Both the position numbers and the translations under genes were made by a program. A model generated the notes under the pieces. It worked only from the letters and a program-made list of their open reading frames with translations. It ran no database searches and was not told where the DNA came from. DNA of 32,030 nt from Alicycliphilus sp. (GTDB taxonomy: Bacteria; Pseudomonadota; Gammaproteobacteria; Burkholderiales; Burkholderiaceae_C), in contig JAGPIX010000020.1 in NCBI GenBank assembly GCA_018054745.1, positions 1-32,030 on the forward strand. Direction: 5' to 3'. Below, piece by piece: positions 6,687 through 14,194 of this stretch (positions within the stretch are counted from its first letter, which is position 1; each line of letters begins with the position of its first letter).

Positions 6687-8318
6687 TCAGCGCGAAGACC
6701 CGCGCAGCGTGCGGCTGAGCAAGATCACCGGCACCAGGCCCACGGCGACGAGCGCCAGCGAGGGCAGCGCGGCCTCGCCCAGGCGTTCGTCGCGCGCCAG
6801 CTGGTAGGCCACCACGGCCAGGGTATCGCTGTCAAAGGGCCGCAGCACGATGGTTGCGGGCAGCTCCTTCATCACGTCCACGAACACCAGCAACGTGGCG
6901 GCGGCCGTCGATCGCTTGAGCAGCGGCCAGTGCACGCGCATGAGCAGTCCCATGCCGCCCACGCCCAGCATGCGCGCCGAATCGTCCAGGCTGGCCGGCA
7001 CGCGCGCATAGCCGCTTTGCACCGACTGCAGGGCCACTGCGCAAAAGCGCACCAGGTACGCCCAGACGATGCCCACGGCGGTGGTGGTCACCAGCGCGCT
7101 CAGGCCCCAGGTGGGGGCCGCGGCCTGCAGCCAGCCCACGGGCAGCAGCAGGCCGACGACGATGACCGCGCCCGGCACGGCGTAGCCCAGGCTGACCAGC
7201 TGCACCACGGCACGCATCAGCGGCCCGCGCCGGCGGCGCACGGCAAAGGCCAGAGCCAGCGCGATGCCCACCGCCAGCACGGCGGTGATGGCGCCCAGAC
7301 GCACGCTGTTGCCGGCCCATTGCACGAAGCGATCCCAGGGCAGCAACGACCAGTCGGCCAGCAGCGGCCGCAGCATGAACAGCACCGGCAGCGCAAAACC
7401 CATCAGCACCGGCAGGGCGCACACCAGCCAGGCCAGCACGGCATACGCGCCGTGCAGCCGCGTGGGCTGGGCCTCGCTGGAGCCGGCGCGACCCACGCCG
7501 CCGGTGGCAAAGCGCATGCGGCGCTGGGCGCGCAGCTCCAGTTGCAAGAGCAGCACCACCAGCGCGAGCAGGAAGGTGGCCAGCTGCGCCGCGGCCAGGC
7601 GGTTGTCCATGGACAGCCAGGCCTTGTAGATGCCGGTGGTGAAGGTCTGTATGCCGAAGTAGGAGGCCACGCCAAAGTCGGCCAGCGTCTCCATCAGCAC
7701 CAGGGCCACGCCCGCGGCCACGGCCGGGCGTGCCAGCGGCAGGGCCACGCTGCGCAGGCGCCGCGCGGGCGCGGCGCCGAGCAGGCGCGCCGCCTCCATC
7801 AGGTGCGCGGCGCGCTCGCCCAGGGCCGTGCGCGCCAGCAGGTAGACATAGGGATAGAGCGAGAAGATGAACACCCAGATCGCGCCGCCCAGGCTGCGCA
7901 CCTCGGGCAACAACCGCCCCTGCAGGCCGAAAGCCTCACGCAGCCAGACCTGCAGCGGGCCACTGAACTGCAGAAAGTCGGTATAGGCATAGGCCGTGAC
8001 ATAGGCCGGCATGGCCAGGGGCAGCAGCAGCAGCCATTCCAGCTGGCGCCGGCCGGCAAAGTCGAACAGCGTGACCGCCGCAGCGCTGGCCGTGCCCACC
8101 AGGGCGGCCCCAATGGCCACGGCCAGGCTCAGCCACAGCGTGGTCCACAGGTAGTCCGGCAGCACGGTGGCGGCCATCTCGCGCAGGATGGCGCCGGACT
8201 GCGCATCGCCCTGCCCCAGCGGCAGCCAGGCGCCCAGCACCGCCAGCACGGGCAGGGCCAGCAGCAGGGCCAGCATGAGGGGAGCGATGGCGCGCAGGGC
8301 GCGTGGGACGGGTGGCAA
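6687..8318 (-). CDS. fbpB: Ferric iron ABC transporter permease (FbpB/SfuB family)
   Basis: About 543 residues with many hydrophobic segments forming two homologous permease halves, as in single-chain FbpB/SfuB/AfuB proteins. Each half has an EAA-type loop: EAARLLGAAPARRLRSVALPLARP in the first and DSARMLGVGGMGLLMRVHWPLLKR in the second. It should carry Fe3+ across the inner membrane with the divergent ATPase FbpC. The start is uncertain. No in-frame ATG exists before 8276, which would cut into the first membrane segment; the TTG at 8318 gives a suitable PVPRALRAIAPLMLALLLALP leader. The frame stays open to 8867, but that part lies over fbpC and is antisense shadow. No binding-protein gene fbpA is in the window. 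Confidence 0.87.
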   Translation of the reverse strand: MPPVPRALRAIAPLMLALLLALPVLAVLGAWLPLGQGDAQSGAILREMAATVLPDYLWTTLWLSLAVAIGAALVGTASAAAVTLFDFAGRRQLEWLLLLPLAMPAYVTAYAYTDFLQFSGPLQVWLREAFGLQGRLLPEVRSLGGAIWVFIFSLYPYVYLLARTALGERAAHLMEAARLLGAAPARRLRSVALPLARPAVAAGVALVLMETLADFGVASYFGIQTFTTGIYKAWLSMDNRLAAAQLATFLLALVVLLLQLELRAQRRMRFATGGVGRAGSSEAQPTRLHGAYAVLAWLVCALPVLMGFALPVLFMLRPLLADWSLLPWDRFVQWAGNSVRLGAITAVLAVGIALALAFAVRRRRGPLMRAVVQLVSLGYAVPGAVIVVGLLLPVGWLQAAAPTWGLSALVTTTAVGIVWAYLVRFCAVALQSVQSGYARVPASLDDSARMLGVGGMGLLMRVHWPLLKRSTAAATLLVFVDVMKELPATIVLRPFDSDTLAVVAYQLARDERLGEAALPSLALVAVGLVPVILLSRTLRGSSR

Positions 8319-8360
8319 GTGAGGGCGCGCGGCCGCAGAGGGCTCGGCGGTTGAGATGCA

Positions 8361-8379
8361 AATGGGAACGATTCTACGC
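8361..8379. promoter_or_regulatory. Candidate Fur box between fbpB and fbpC
   Basis: The sequence AATGGGAACGATTCTACGC matches the well-known Fur-box form AATGAGAATGATTCTCATT at 13 of 19 positions by my count, including the central GATTCT. On the minus strand it contains TAGAAT (8376-8371), a possible -10 for fbpB. On the plus strand it lies just upstream of TACAAT at 8390-8395, a possible -10 for fbpC. Fur-Fe2+ bound here could block both divergent promoters, as expected for ferric iron transport genes. Confidence 0.62.
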
Positions 8380-8389
8380 AAGCGACTTT

Positions 8390-8395
8390 TACAAT
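8390..8395 (+). promoter_or_regulatory. Possible -10 element of fbpC giving a leaderless or near-leaderless mRNA
   Basis: TACAAT (within TTTTACAAT) ends only six bases before the fbpC ATG at 8402. If used, transcription would start at or next to the start codon. No good -35 hexamer is present at 16-18 bp, and no Shine-Dalgarno sequence precedes the ATG, which fits a leaderless message but does not prove it. Confidence 0.35.
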
Positions 8396-8401
8396 CGGCA
8401 C

Positions 8402-9466
8402 ATGTTTCTCGAAGTCTCTCAGCTGGATGTGCGCTATGGCAGCCGCCAGACCCCCGCCGTGCATGGCGTGACCCTGGGCCTGGCCGCGGGCGAGATCGGC
8501 GTGCTGATCGGCCCCTCGGGCTGCGGCAAGACCACGCTGCTGCGCGCCGTGGCCGGCCTGGAGGCCGTCGCTGCCGGCAGCATCCGCTTAAGCGGTGAGC
8601 TGGTGGGTGCCCCGGGGCGCAGCGTGGCGCCCGAGCAGCGGCGCATCGGCATGGTGTTCCAGGACTATGCCCTGTTCCCGCACCTTTCCGTAGGGCGCAA
8701 CGTGGCCTTCGGCATCCACGAGCTGCCGCGCGGCGAGCAGCAGCAGCGCGTGCGCGAATGCCTGGCCCTGGTGGGCCTGGAAGGCAGCGAGGCACGCTTT
8801 CCGCATGAACTCTCGGGCGGCCAGCAGCAGCGCGTGGCCCTGGCGCGGGCACTGGCGCCGCGCCCACGCCTGATGCTGCTGGACGAGCCGTTTTCCAACC
8901 TCGACGTCGATCTGCGCGAGCGCCTGGCGCATGAGGTGCGCGGCATTCTGAAAACCGCCAACGCCACGGCCCTGTTCGTCACGCACGACCAGCTGGAGGC
9001 CTTTGCCATCGGCGATCGCATCGGCGTGATGGACGGCGGTCACCTGCACCAGTGGGACGATGCCTATGCGCTCTACCACCGCCCGGCCACGCGCTTCGTG
9101 GCCGACTTCATTGGCCATGGCGTGTTCGCCCCCGCCACCCTGGTGCGGCACGGCGGCCAGGTGGTGGCGCGCACCGCGCTGGGCGACCTGACGGACATCG
9201 ACGGCTGCCTGCTGCCGTCGAGCTACCCGCACGGCGAATGCGACGTGCTGCTGCGCGCCGACGACGTGGTGCACGACGACGCCGCCCCGGTGCGCGCGCG
9301 CATCGTGCGCAAGGCGTTTCGCGGCTCGGAGTTTCTCTACACACTGGAGCTGGAGGGCGGCCTCACCGTGGTGGCCCATGTGCCCAGCCACCATGACCAT
9401 GCCATGGGCGAATGGATTGGCATACGTGCCCAGGTCGATCATGTGGTGACCTTCGCCCGCGCCTGA
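8402..9466 (+). CDS. fbpC: Ferric iron ABC transporter ATP-binding protein
   Basis: The 354-residue ATPase begins MFLEVSQLDVRYG. The Walker A motif GPSGCGKTT is at residues 37-45, the Q loop in MVFQDYALFPHLSV, the signature LSGGQQQRVALARAL at about 137-151, Walker B LMLLDEPF at about 157, and the H loop FVTHD. A C-terminal regulatory TOBE-like region follows, with length usual for FbpC/AfuC proteins. It should energise Fe3+ import with FbpB. The frame is open upstream to 8303, but that stretch overlaps the Fur box and the start of fbpB, so ATG 8402 is the natural start. Divergent orientation from fbpB is odd, since fbpABC genes are usually in one operon. Confidence 0.9.
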   Translation: MFLEVSQLDVRYGSRQTPAVHGVTLGLAAGEIGVLIGPSGCGKTTLLRAVAGLEAVAAGSIRLSGELVGAPGRSVAPEQRRIGMVFQDYALFPHLSVGRNVAFGIHELPRGEQQQRVRECLALVGLEGSEARFPHELSGGQQQRVALARALAPRPRLMLLDEPFSNLDVDLRERLAHEVRGILKTANATALFVTHDQLEAFAIGDRIGVMDGGHLHQWDDAYALYHRPATRFVADFIGHGVFAPATLVRHGGQVVARTALGDLTDIDGCLLPSSYPHGECDVLLRADDVVHDDAAPVRARIVRKAFRGSEFLYTLELEGGLTVVAHVPSHHDHAMGEWIGIRAQVDHVVTFARA

Positions 9467-9482
9467 ACGCGATGGCATGCCG

Positions 9483-9501
9483 GTAGGAGCGGCTTCAGCC
9501 G
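9483..9501 (+). repeat. REP-like GTAG-headed palindrome
   Basis: GTAGGAGCGGCTTCAGCCG has a GTAG head followed by an inverted repeat CGGCT-tc-AGCCG. This is the layout of REP elements mobilised by RAYT transposases, and the sequence closely matches, from memory, a REP abundant in pseudomonads and xanthomonads. It lies at the convergent ends of fbpC (plus) and plsC (minus) and overlaps the plsC stop codon at 9495-9497. It could also act as a weak two-way terminator. Only one copy is present in the window. Confidence 0.5.
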
Positions 9502-10235
9502 TGCCGCAGCGCATCGACCGCTGCATGCAGCGCCTGGCTCCAGGCACGCCGATCGCGCCCCAGGGCCCGCTCGGGCGCACCAAAGTGCACCACGGCGGTG
9601 ATACCCGGCGCCTTCAAGGTGCGCCAGACCGAGCCCAGAAAGCTCTCGTCGCCGACAAAGCTGGGCGCATCACTGGTGGCGCCGCCAATGCCATCGAGAA
9701 AACGCAGGCCCACGGGCTGCACCGGGGCGCCCGCGTCCAGCGCGGCCTGCAGCAGATTGGCGTGAAAGGGCAGCAACGCGCGCCCGTCGCCGGTCTGGCC
9801 CTCGGGGAACACCGCCAGCACCTCGCCTGCGAGCAGCGCGTCGCGCATGCTGGTCACCATGCGCAGCGCGTCACGGCGGGACTCGCGCCGGATGTAGAGC
9901 GTGCCCGCGGCCGTGGCCAGGGTGCCGACGATGGGCCAGTCCTGCAGGTCGGACTTGGAGATGAAGCGGCAGTAGCGCGCCGCATGTAGTACGGGAATGT
10001 CCAGCCAGGAATGGTGGTTGGCCACCAGCAGCACCGGCCCCGCGCGCTGCGGCCGGCCGCGCAGCTGCAGCGTGATGCCGGCGCAGGTCAGCAGGCCCAG
10101 CGACCAGGCCTGCACGCGCGCCTGCTGCTGGTCGGACGACAGGCGTGGAAAGCGCCAGGCCACCAGCCACAGCCCCCACAGCGCATGCACCAGCAGGCGC
10201 AGCAGGCGCCAGCCGGCGCGCAGGTGACGCGGCAC
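9495..10235 (-). CDS. plsC: 1-acyl-sn-glycerol-3-phosphate acyltransferase (PlsC family)
   Basis: The 246-residue product has the acyltransferase motifs NHHSWLD (HX4D, His74 to Asp79) and FPEGQTGDG (about 143-151), with a hydrophobic N-terminal segment at about 12-28 for membrane attachment. It should transfer an acyl chain to lysophosphatidic acid to make phosphatidic acid at the inner membrane. It starts with GTG 8 bp after the pyrC' stop, so it is the last gene of the yqgE-to-plsC run. The last codons and stop overlap a REP-like palindrome. Whether it is the main PlsC or a second, specialised copy cannot be told here. Confidence 0.85.
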   Translation of the reverse strand: MPRHLRAGWRLLRLLVHALWGLWLVAWRFPRLSSDQQQARVQAWSLGLLTCAGITLQLRGRPQRAGPVLLVANHHSWLDIPVLHAARYCRFISKSDLQDWPIVGTLATAAGTLYIRRESRRDALRMVTSMRDALLAGEVLAVFPEGQTGDGRALLPFHANLLQAALDAGAPVQPVGLRFLDGIGGATSDAPSFVGDESFLGSVWRTLKAPGITAVVHFGAPERALGRDRRAWSQALHAAVDALRHG

Positions 10236-10243
10236 GCCGTGGT

Positions 10244-11539
10244 TCAGCCGCGGTCGAAGGCGACCTGGCCCCCGACCAGCGTCCAGCGCACGCGGCCCGG
10301 CAGCTCGTAGGACGAAAACGGCGTGTGCTTGCCCTGGCTGACCAGGGCCTTGGCCTGCACCGTCCAGTCAGCGCTCGGATCGAGCACGCACAGATCAGCC
10401 ACGCCGCCCTCCACGATGCGGCCGACGCTGGCCTGCAGCGTGCCCAGGGCGCTGCCCAGCACGCGCGCGGGCTCGCTGGTGACCACGGCCACGGCGCGCG
10501 CCAGGGGCACGCCGGCGTCACGCGACCATTTCAGGGCCACGGACAGCAGCAGCTCCAGGCCCGTGGCGCCGGGCTCGGCCTCGGCAAAGGGCACGGCCTT
10601 GGCGTCCTCGTCCACCGGCGTGTGGTCGGAGACCAGGGCGTCCACGGTGCCGTCGGCCAGGGCCGCGGCCAGCGCGTCGCGATCGCGTTGCTGGCGCAGC
10701 GGCGGCGTGAGGCGCGCGCGGCTGTCGAAGTAGCCTATGTCCATGTCGGTCAGCATGAGGGAGTTGATGCTCACGTCGCAGGTCACGGGCAGGCCGGCGG
10801 CCTTGGCTTGGCGCACCAGCTCCACCCCGGCGCTACTCGACAGGCGGCACAGGTGTACGCGCGCGCCGGTGGTCTTTTGCAGCTCGAAGATGGTGTGCAG
10901 CGCAATCGTCTCGGCCGCCACCGGCACGCCCGACAGGCCCATGCGCGTGGCCAGCGCCCCGCTGGCGGCCACGCCCTTGCCCAGATACAGCTCCTGCGGG
11001 CGCAGCCAGACGGTGTAGCCGTAGGTGGCGGCGTACTGCAGCGCGCGCTGCAGCACCTGGGTGCTGGTCAGGGCCACATCGGCCTGGCTGAAGCCCACGC
11101 AGCCCGATTCGGTGAGCTCGGCCATCTCGGTCAGCACCTCGCCGGCCAGGCCGCGCGTGAGCGCGCCCAGCGGGAACAATCGCGCCTGGTGCAGCTTCTC
11201 GGCGCGGAACTTGAGCATCTCCACCAGGCCAGGCTCGTCGAGCACCGGGTCGGTGTCGGGCGGGCAGACCAGGCTGGTCACGCCGCCGGCCACGGCCGCG
11301 GCCATTTCGGATTCGAGCATGCCCTCGTGCTCGTGGCCCGGCTCGCGCAGGCGCGCCGCCAGATCCACCAGGCCGGGCAGCACCAGGCAGCCGCTGGCGT
11401 CGATGACGCGGTTGGGCGTGAAGTCCGCCGGCTGGCGATCCACGCCCACGATGCGGCCCGCGGCCAGCGCCAGGTGACAGACCTTGTCCAACCCGCTGGC
11501 GGGGTCGAGCACACGGCCGTTCTGTAGGAGTATTTTCAT
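10244..11539 (-). CDS. pyrC': Dihydroorotase homologue lacking metal ligands (PyrC', PyrX-like)
   Basis: At 431 residues this has the length and amidohydrolase fold of a class I dihydroorotase, with MKILLQNGRVLDP at the start and GLELLLSVAL and ASVGRIVEGGVADLCVLD near the end. The metal-binding HxH of the motif DxHxHLREPG is replaced (DLAARLREPG, residues 59-68). The later His ligands also appear lost: WLRPQE where an HAE-type motif is expected and HLCRLSS where HxCHVS is expected, while SDHTP (near 302) is kept. It therefore resembles the inactive PyrC' that forms a complex with aspartate transcarbamoylase in Pseudomonas. It lies directly below pyrB with a palindromic repeat between. A separate active dihydroorotase must exist elsewhere. 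Confidence 0.87.
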   Translation of the reverse strand: MKILLQNGRVLDPASGLDKVCHLALAAGRIVGVDRQPADFTPNRVIDASGCLVLPGLVDLAARLREPGHEHEGMLESEMAAAVAGGVTSLVCPPDTDPVLDEPGLVEMLKFRAEKLHQARLFPLGALTRGLAGEVLTEMAELTESGCVGFSQADVALTSTQVLQRALQYAATYGYTVWLRPQELYLGKGVAASGALATRMGLSGVPVAAETIALHTIFELQKTTGARVHLCRLSSSAGVELVRQAKAAGLPVTCDVSINSLMLTDMDIGYFDSRARLTPPLRQQRDRDALAAALADGTVDALVSDHTPVDEDAKAVPFAEAEPGATGLELLLSVALKWSRDAGVPLARAVAVVTSEPARVLGSALGTLQASVGRIVEGGVADLCVLDPSADWTVQAKALVSQGKHTPFSSYELPGRVRWTLVGGQVAFDRG

Positions 11540-11553
11540 GGTTTCAAGCGAAG

Positions 11554-11594
11554 CAAGGCTCTAGCGCGCATCCATCAAGCGCTAACAGCTATTA
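11554..11594 (-). repeat. Palindromic intergenic repeat, copy 1 (between pyrB and pyrC')
   Basis: On the minus strand the core reads ATAGCTGTTAGCGCTTGATG followed by GATGCGCGCTAGAGCCTTG. It begins about 12 bases after the pyrB stop and contains an imperfect hairpin, AGCGCTTGATGGATGCGCGCT. It matches the elements at 26288-26331 and 28158-28200 in ATAGC, AGCGCTTGAT, GCGCT and GAGCC/CAGCC. The region also holds the pyrC' ribosome site, so the hairpin could affect downstream translation. Confidence 0.6.
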
Positions 11595-11606
11595 ATATGA
11601 TAGTAA

Positions 11607-12569
11607 TCAAGCGTCGTTTCCAGCGACGATGGACATCACCGCCATGCGCACCGCGATGCCGAAGGTGACCTGCGGCAGGATCACCGCCTGCGGCCCATCG
11701 ACCACGGCGGACGCTATCTCCACCCCGCGGTTGATGGGGCCAGGGTGCATGACGATGGCGTCGGGCTTGGCCAGCCGCAGCTTTTCGGGCGTGAGGCCGA
11801 AGCTCTTGAAATACTCCTGGCTGGAGGGCAGCAACGCACCGCTCATGCGCTCGTTCTGCAGGCGCAGCGTGATCACCACGTCGCAGCCCTTGATGCCCTC
11901 CTCCAGGCTGTGGAACACGCGCACGCCCATGTGTGACAGGTCCGACGGAACCAGGGTGCGCGGGCCGACCACGCGCACCTCGGCCGCACCCAGCGTGGTC
12001 AGGGCGTGGATGTCCGAGCGCGCCACGCGCGAATGCAGCACATCGCCCACGATGGCCACCGTCAGGTTGGAAAAATCCTTCTTGTAGTGGCGTATGGTGT
12101 ACATGTCCAGCAGGCCCTGCGTAGGGTGCGAATGGCGGCCGTCGCCGGCGTTCACCACATGCACATGCGGGCCCACATGCTGGGCGATCAGGTAGGGCGC
12201 GCCCGACTCGCTGTGGCGCACGACGAAGATGTCGGCGGCCATGGCCGTCAGGTTGTCTATGGTGTCCAGCAGGGTCTCGCCCTTGGCGGTGGAGCTGCGC
12301 GCGATGTCCAGGTTGAACACGTCGGCCGACAGGCGCTTGGCGGCGATGTCGAAGGTGGTGCGCGTGCGCGTGCTGTTCTCGAAGAACAGGTTGAACACGC
12401 TCTTGCCGCGCAGGAGCGGCACCTTCTTCACCTCGCGGTCGTTGACGCTGGTGAAGTTGGCGGCCGTGTCCAGGATATGCGTGACGATGTCCCTGGGCAG
12501 GCCCTCGATGGACAGCAGATGGATCAGCTCGCCATTCTTGTTGAGTTGGGGGTTGCGCTTGTACAGCAC
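11607..12569 (-). CDS. pyrB: Aspartate carbamoyltransferase catalytic subunit
   Basis: The 320-residue protein has the carbamoyl-phosphate loop [10 protein letters not shown] (STRTR at 66-70), HPTQGLLD (146-153) and [10 protein letters not shown], so it should condense carbamoyl phosphate with aspartate in pyrimidine synthesis. The N-terminus [20 protein letters not shown] extends beyond the usual start of E. coli PyrB, as in the class of ATCases that bind a dihydroorotase-like partner. It starts with GTG, three bases after the pyrR stop, with GAGG inside the pyrR end acting as ribosome site. No pyrI regulatory-subunit gene is present; the next gene is the degenerate PyrC'. Confidence 0.95.
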   Translation of the reverse strand: MLYKRNPQLNKNGELIHLLSIEGLPRDIVTHILDTAANFTSVNDREVKKVPLLRGKSVFNLFFENSTRTRTTFDIAAKRLSADVFNLDIARSSTAKGETLLDTIDNLTAMAADIFVVRHSESGAPYLIAQHVGPHVHVVNAGDGRHSHPTQGLLDMYTIRHYKKDFSNLTVAIVGDVLHSRVARSDIHALTTLGAAEVRVVGPRTLVPSDLSHMGVRVFHSLEEGIKGCDVVITLRLQNERMSGALLPSSQEYFKSFGLTPEKLRLAKPDAIVMHPGPINRGVEIASAVVDGPQAVILPQVTFGIAVRMAVMSIVAGNDA

Positions 12570-12572
12570 GGT

Positions 12573-13085
12573 TCAGGCCTCTTTGACTGCGAATTGGAAA
12601 CTGCCGTCCGCGCCGCGCGCCAGCGCCAGGATCTGGCTGGCGGGCAGGGCCACGCGGGCGGCGGCAAAATCGGCGGCGATCGGCAGCTGGCGCCCGCCGC
12701 GATCGACCAGCACGGCCAGGCGCACGCGCGCCGGGCGGCCATAGTCGAACAGCTCGTTGAGCACGGCGCGCACGGTGCGCCCGGTGTAGAGCACGTCGTC
12801 AAGCACCAGGATGTCGGCGCCGTTGACATCGAAATCAAGCTGCGTCTGCGCACTGGCGGCCATGCCGCGCTGGGCGAAGTCGTCGCGGTGCAGGGCAGAG
12901 GACAGCACGCCGGGCTTGCCCGCCAGGCCCAGGTCGCGCTGCAGGCGCTCGACCAGCCAGGCGCCGCCCGAAGTGATGCCCGCCAGGCGCGTGTCCGGCT
13001 GCAGCAGGGCGCGCACGCCGCGCAGCAGCTCGCCATACAAGGCCTCGGCATCCAGCAGCAGCGCACTGCCTGTGGTGGTGTTCAT
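12573..13085 (-). CDS. pyrR: PyrR bifunctional regulator / uracil phosphoribosyltransferase
   Basis: The 170-residue protein has the PRPP-binding motif ILVLDDVLYTGRT at residues 92-104, the ITSGGAWLVERL loop near 37-48, and the HRDDF segment typical of PyrR rather than of other phosphoribosyltransferases. Gram-positive PyrR binds pyr mRNA to control attenuation. In this lineage such control has not been clearly shown, and I saw no obvious PyrR-type antiterminator in the 3-bp pyrR-pyrB junction. Its ATG at 13085 overlaps the ruvX stop by 4 bp. Likely roles are uracil salvage and sensing within the pyr operon. Confidence 0.9.
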   Translation of the reverse strand: MNTTTGSALLLDAEALYGELLRGVRALLQPDTRLAGITSGGAWLVERLQRDLGLAGKPGVLSSALHRDDFAQRGMAASAQTQLDFDVNGADILVLDDVLYTGRTVRAVLNELFDYGRPARVRLAVLVDRGGRQLPIAADFAAARVALPASQILALARGADGSFQFAVKEA

Positions 13086-13501
13086 GCAAGACTCCTCAAG
13101 AATTGTTCCAGGATGATGCAGGCCGAGGCCGCGTCCGCGTCAAGCGCGCCGGCGGCCTGCGCCTCGGTGGTGCTGTAGCGCTCGTCCACCTCAAACACCT
13201 GCAGGCCAAAGCGCCCGCGCAGCTGGCGTGCAAACTTCTGCGCGCGCGCCGTGTTCTCGTGCGGCGCGCCGTCCGGATGAAACGGCACGCCCACCACCAG
13301 CGCGTCGGGCTGCCATTCGGCGATGCGCTGCGCTATGGGTGCAAAGCGGGCATCGCCCTCGGCGCGAATCGTGCCCTGCGGCGTCGCCGTGCGCAGCATG
13401 CGCGTGCCCACCGCCACTCCGGTGCGCTTGAGTCCGAAATCAAAGGCCAGAAAGGATTGGAAATGCGCGGGAACGGCGGCCGGGGCAGGCGCGCCGCTCA
13501 T
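13082..13501 (-). CDS. ruvX: RuvX/YqgF Holliday junction resolvase-like nuclease
   Basis: The ATG at 13501 overlaps the yqgE stop by 4 bp and gives 139 residues, the family's usual size; the frame continues upstream but over yqgE. The RNase H-like fold shows FLAFDFGLKRTGVAVG (first catalytic Asp at 21), LVVGVPFHPDG, then FEVDERYSTTEA (catalytic Glu/Asp region) and ALDADAASACIILEQFL with a further Asp. YqgF proteins process the 5' end of pre-16S rRNA and are essential in E. coli; the resolvase name is historical. The pairing yqgE-yqgF-pyrR-pyrB is widely conserved in beta- and gammaproteobacteria, which supports both calls. Confidence 0.93.
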   Translation of the reverse strand: MSGAPAPAAVPAHFQSFLAFDFGLKRTGVAVGTRMLRTATPQGTIRAEGDARFAPIAQRIAEWQPDALVVGVPFHPDGAPHENTARAQKFARQLRGRFGLQVFEVDERYSTTEAQAAGALDADAASACIILEQFLRSLA

Positions 13502-14118
13502 GCGTGCCCCGCGTCGCGCGACAGCATCCAGGACTGCAGGCCCAGCAGGCCCAGGGCGCGCTCGTAGCGCTCGCCCACGGGGGTGTCGAAGATGATGGCA
13601 GCGTCGGCATCCACGGTGAGCCAGCTGTTCTCGGCCAGCTCGGATTCCAGCTGCCCCTCGCCCCAGGCCGAGTAGCCCAGCGTGACCAGCACGCGCCGCG
13701 GGCCGGCACCGTGCGACAGCGCCTCCAGCACATCCTTGGAGGTGGTCATCTCCAGGCCACCGGGAATGCTCATGGTGGAGGCATAGGGCGAATCGTCTTC
13801 GTCCGCGTCTGGTGTCGATGCTCCCTGGGGCGTGCCGCGCATCGGGTCGTGCAGCACGAAACCGCGTTCGGTCTGCACCGGGCCGCCCAGGAACACCGGC
13901 TGGTGCGTGAGGTCTGCGCGCCCCAGCGTCAGATCCACCTTCTCGAACAGGCCCTCCAGGCTGATGTCGGTCGGCTTGTTGATGATCAGGCCGAGGGCGC
14001 CGCGCTCGCTGTGCTCGCACAGATAGACCACGCTGCGCGCAAAGGACGCATCCTCCATGCCCGGCATGGCAATCAGGAAATGGTGCGTCAGGTTCATGGG
14101 CGCGGAAGTGGCAGACAT
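13498..14118 (-). CDS. yqgE: YqgE/AlgH family protein
   Basis: The 206-residue protein has the family hallmarks LTHHFLIAMPGMEDASFARSV near the N-terminus, GALGLIINKPTD, VFLGGPVQTERGFVLH, and the glycine-rich LGYSAWGEGQLE. Its biochemical role is not established; AlgH was first linked to alginate regulation in Pseudomonas. The insert between GFVLHDP and PYASTMSIPGG (about residues 92-112, acidic DADEDD) is longer than in E. coli and typical of Burkholderiales. ATG 14118 is taken as start; an inner ATG at 14097 is possible. It is first in the run ending with plsC and lies 77 bp below the chpA stop. Confidence 0.9.
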   Translation of the reverse strand: MSATSAPMNLTHHFLIAMPGMEDASFARSVVYLCEHSERGALGLIINKPTDISLEGLFEKVDLTLGRADLTHQPVFLGGPVQTERGFVLHDPMRGTPQGASTPDADEDDSPYASTMSIPGGLEMTTSKDVLEALSHGAGPRRVLVTLGYSAWGEGQLESELAENSWLTVDADAAIIFDTPVGERYERALGLLGLQSWMLSRDAGHA

Positions 14119-14174
14119 GGGCCAATTTTAGGCCAGAGCCAGGGCCAGGCCGGCGCAAAGCCGGGCCGGACCCT

Positions 14175-14189
14175 GGGGGCACCGCCCCC
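14175..14189 (-). terminator. GC-rich hairpin between chpA and yqgE
   Basis: GGGGGC-acc-GCCCCC forms a perfect 6-bp stem with a 3-base loop, flanked by CCGG on both sides that can extend pairing. It begins six bases after the chpA stop. There is no T-run after it in the minus direction, so it is not a standard intrinsic terminator; it may slow polymerase or protect the chpA 3' end. Confidence 0.35.
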
Positions 14190-14194
14190 TCCGG

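Noticed and set aside
8303-8401. Extended fbpC start at 8303
   Set aside because: The added residues cover the Fur box and the beginning of fbpB and are not family-like.
8318-8867. N-terminal extension of fbpB through fbpC to 8867
   Set aside because: It is antisense to the conserved ATPase coding sequence and has no permease-like residues.
12569-12575. PyrR-controlled attenuator between pyrR and pyrB
   Set aside because: The junction is 3 bp, with no room for antiterminator and terminator hairpins.
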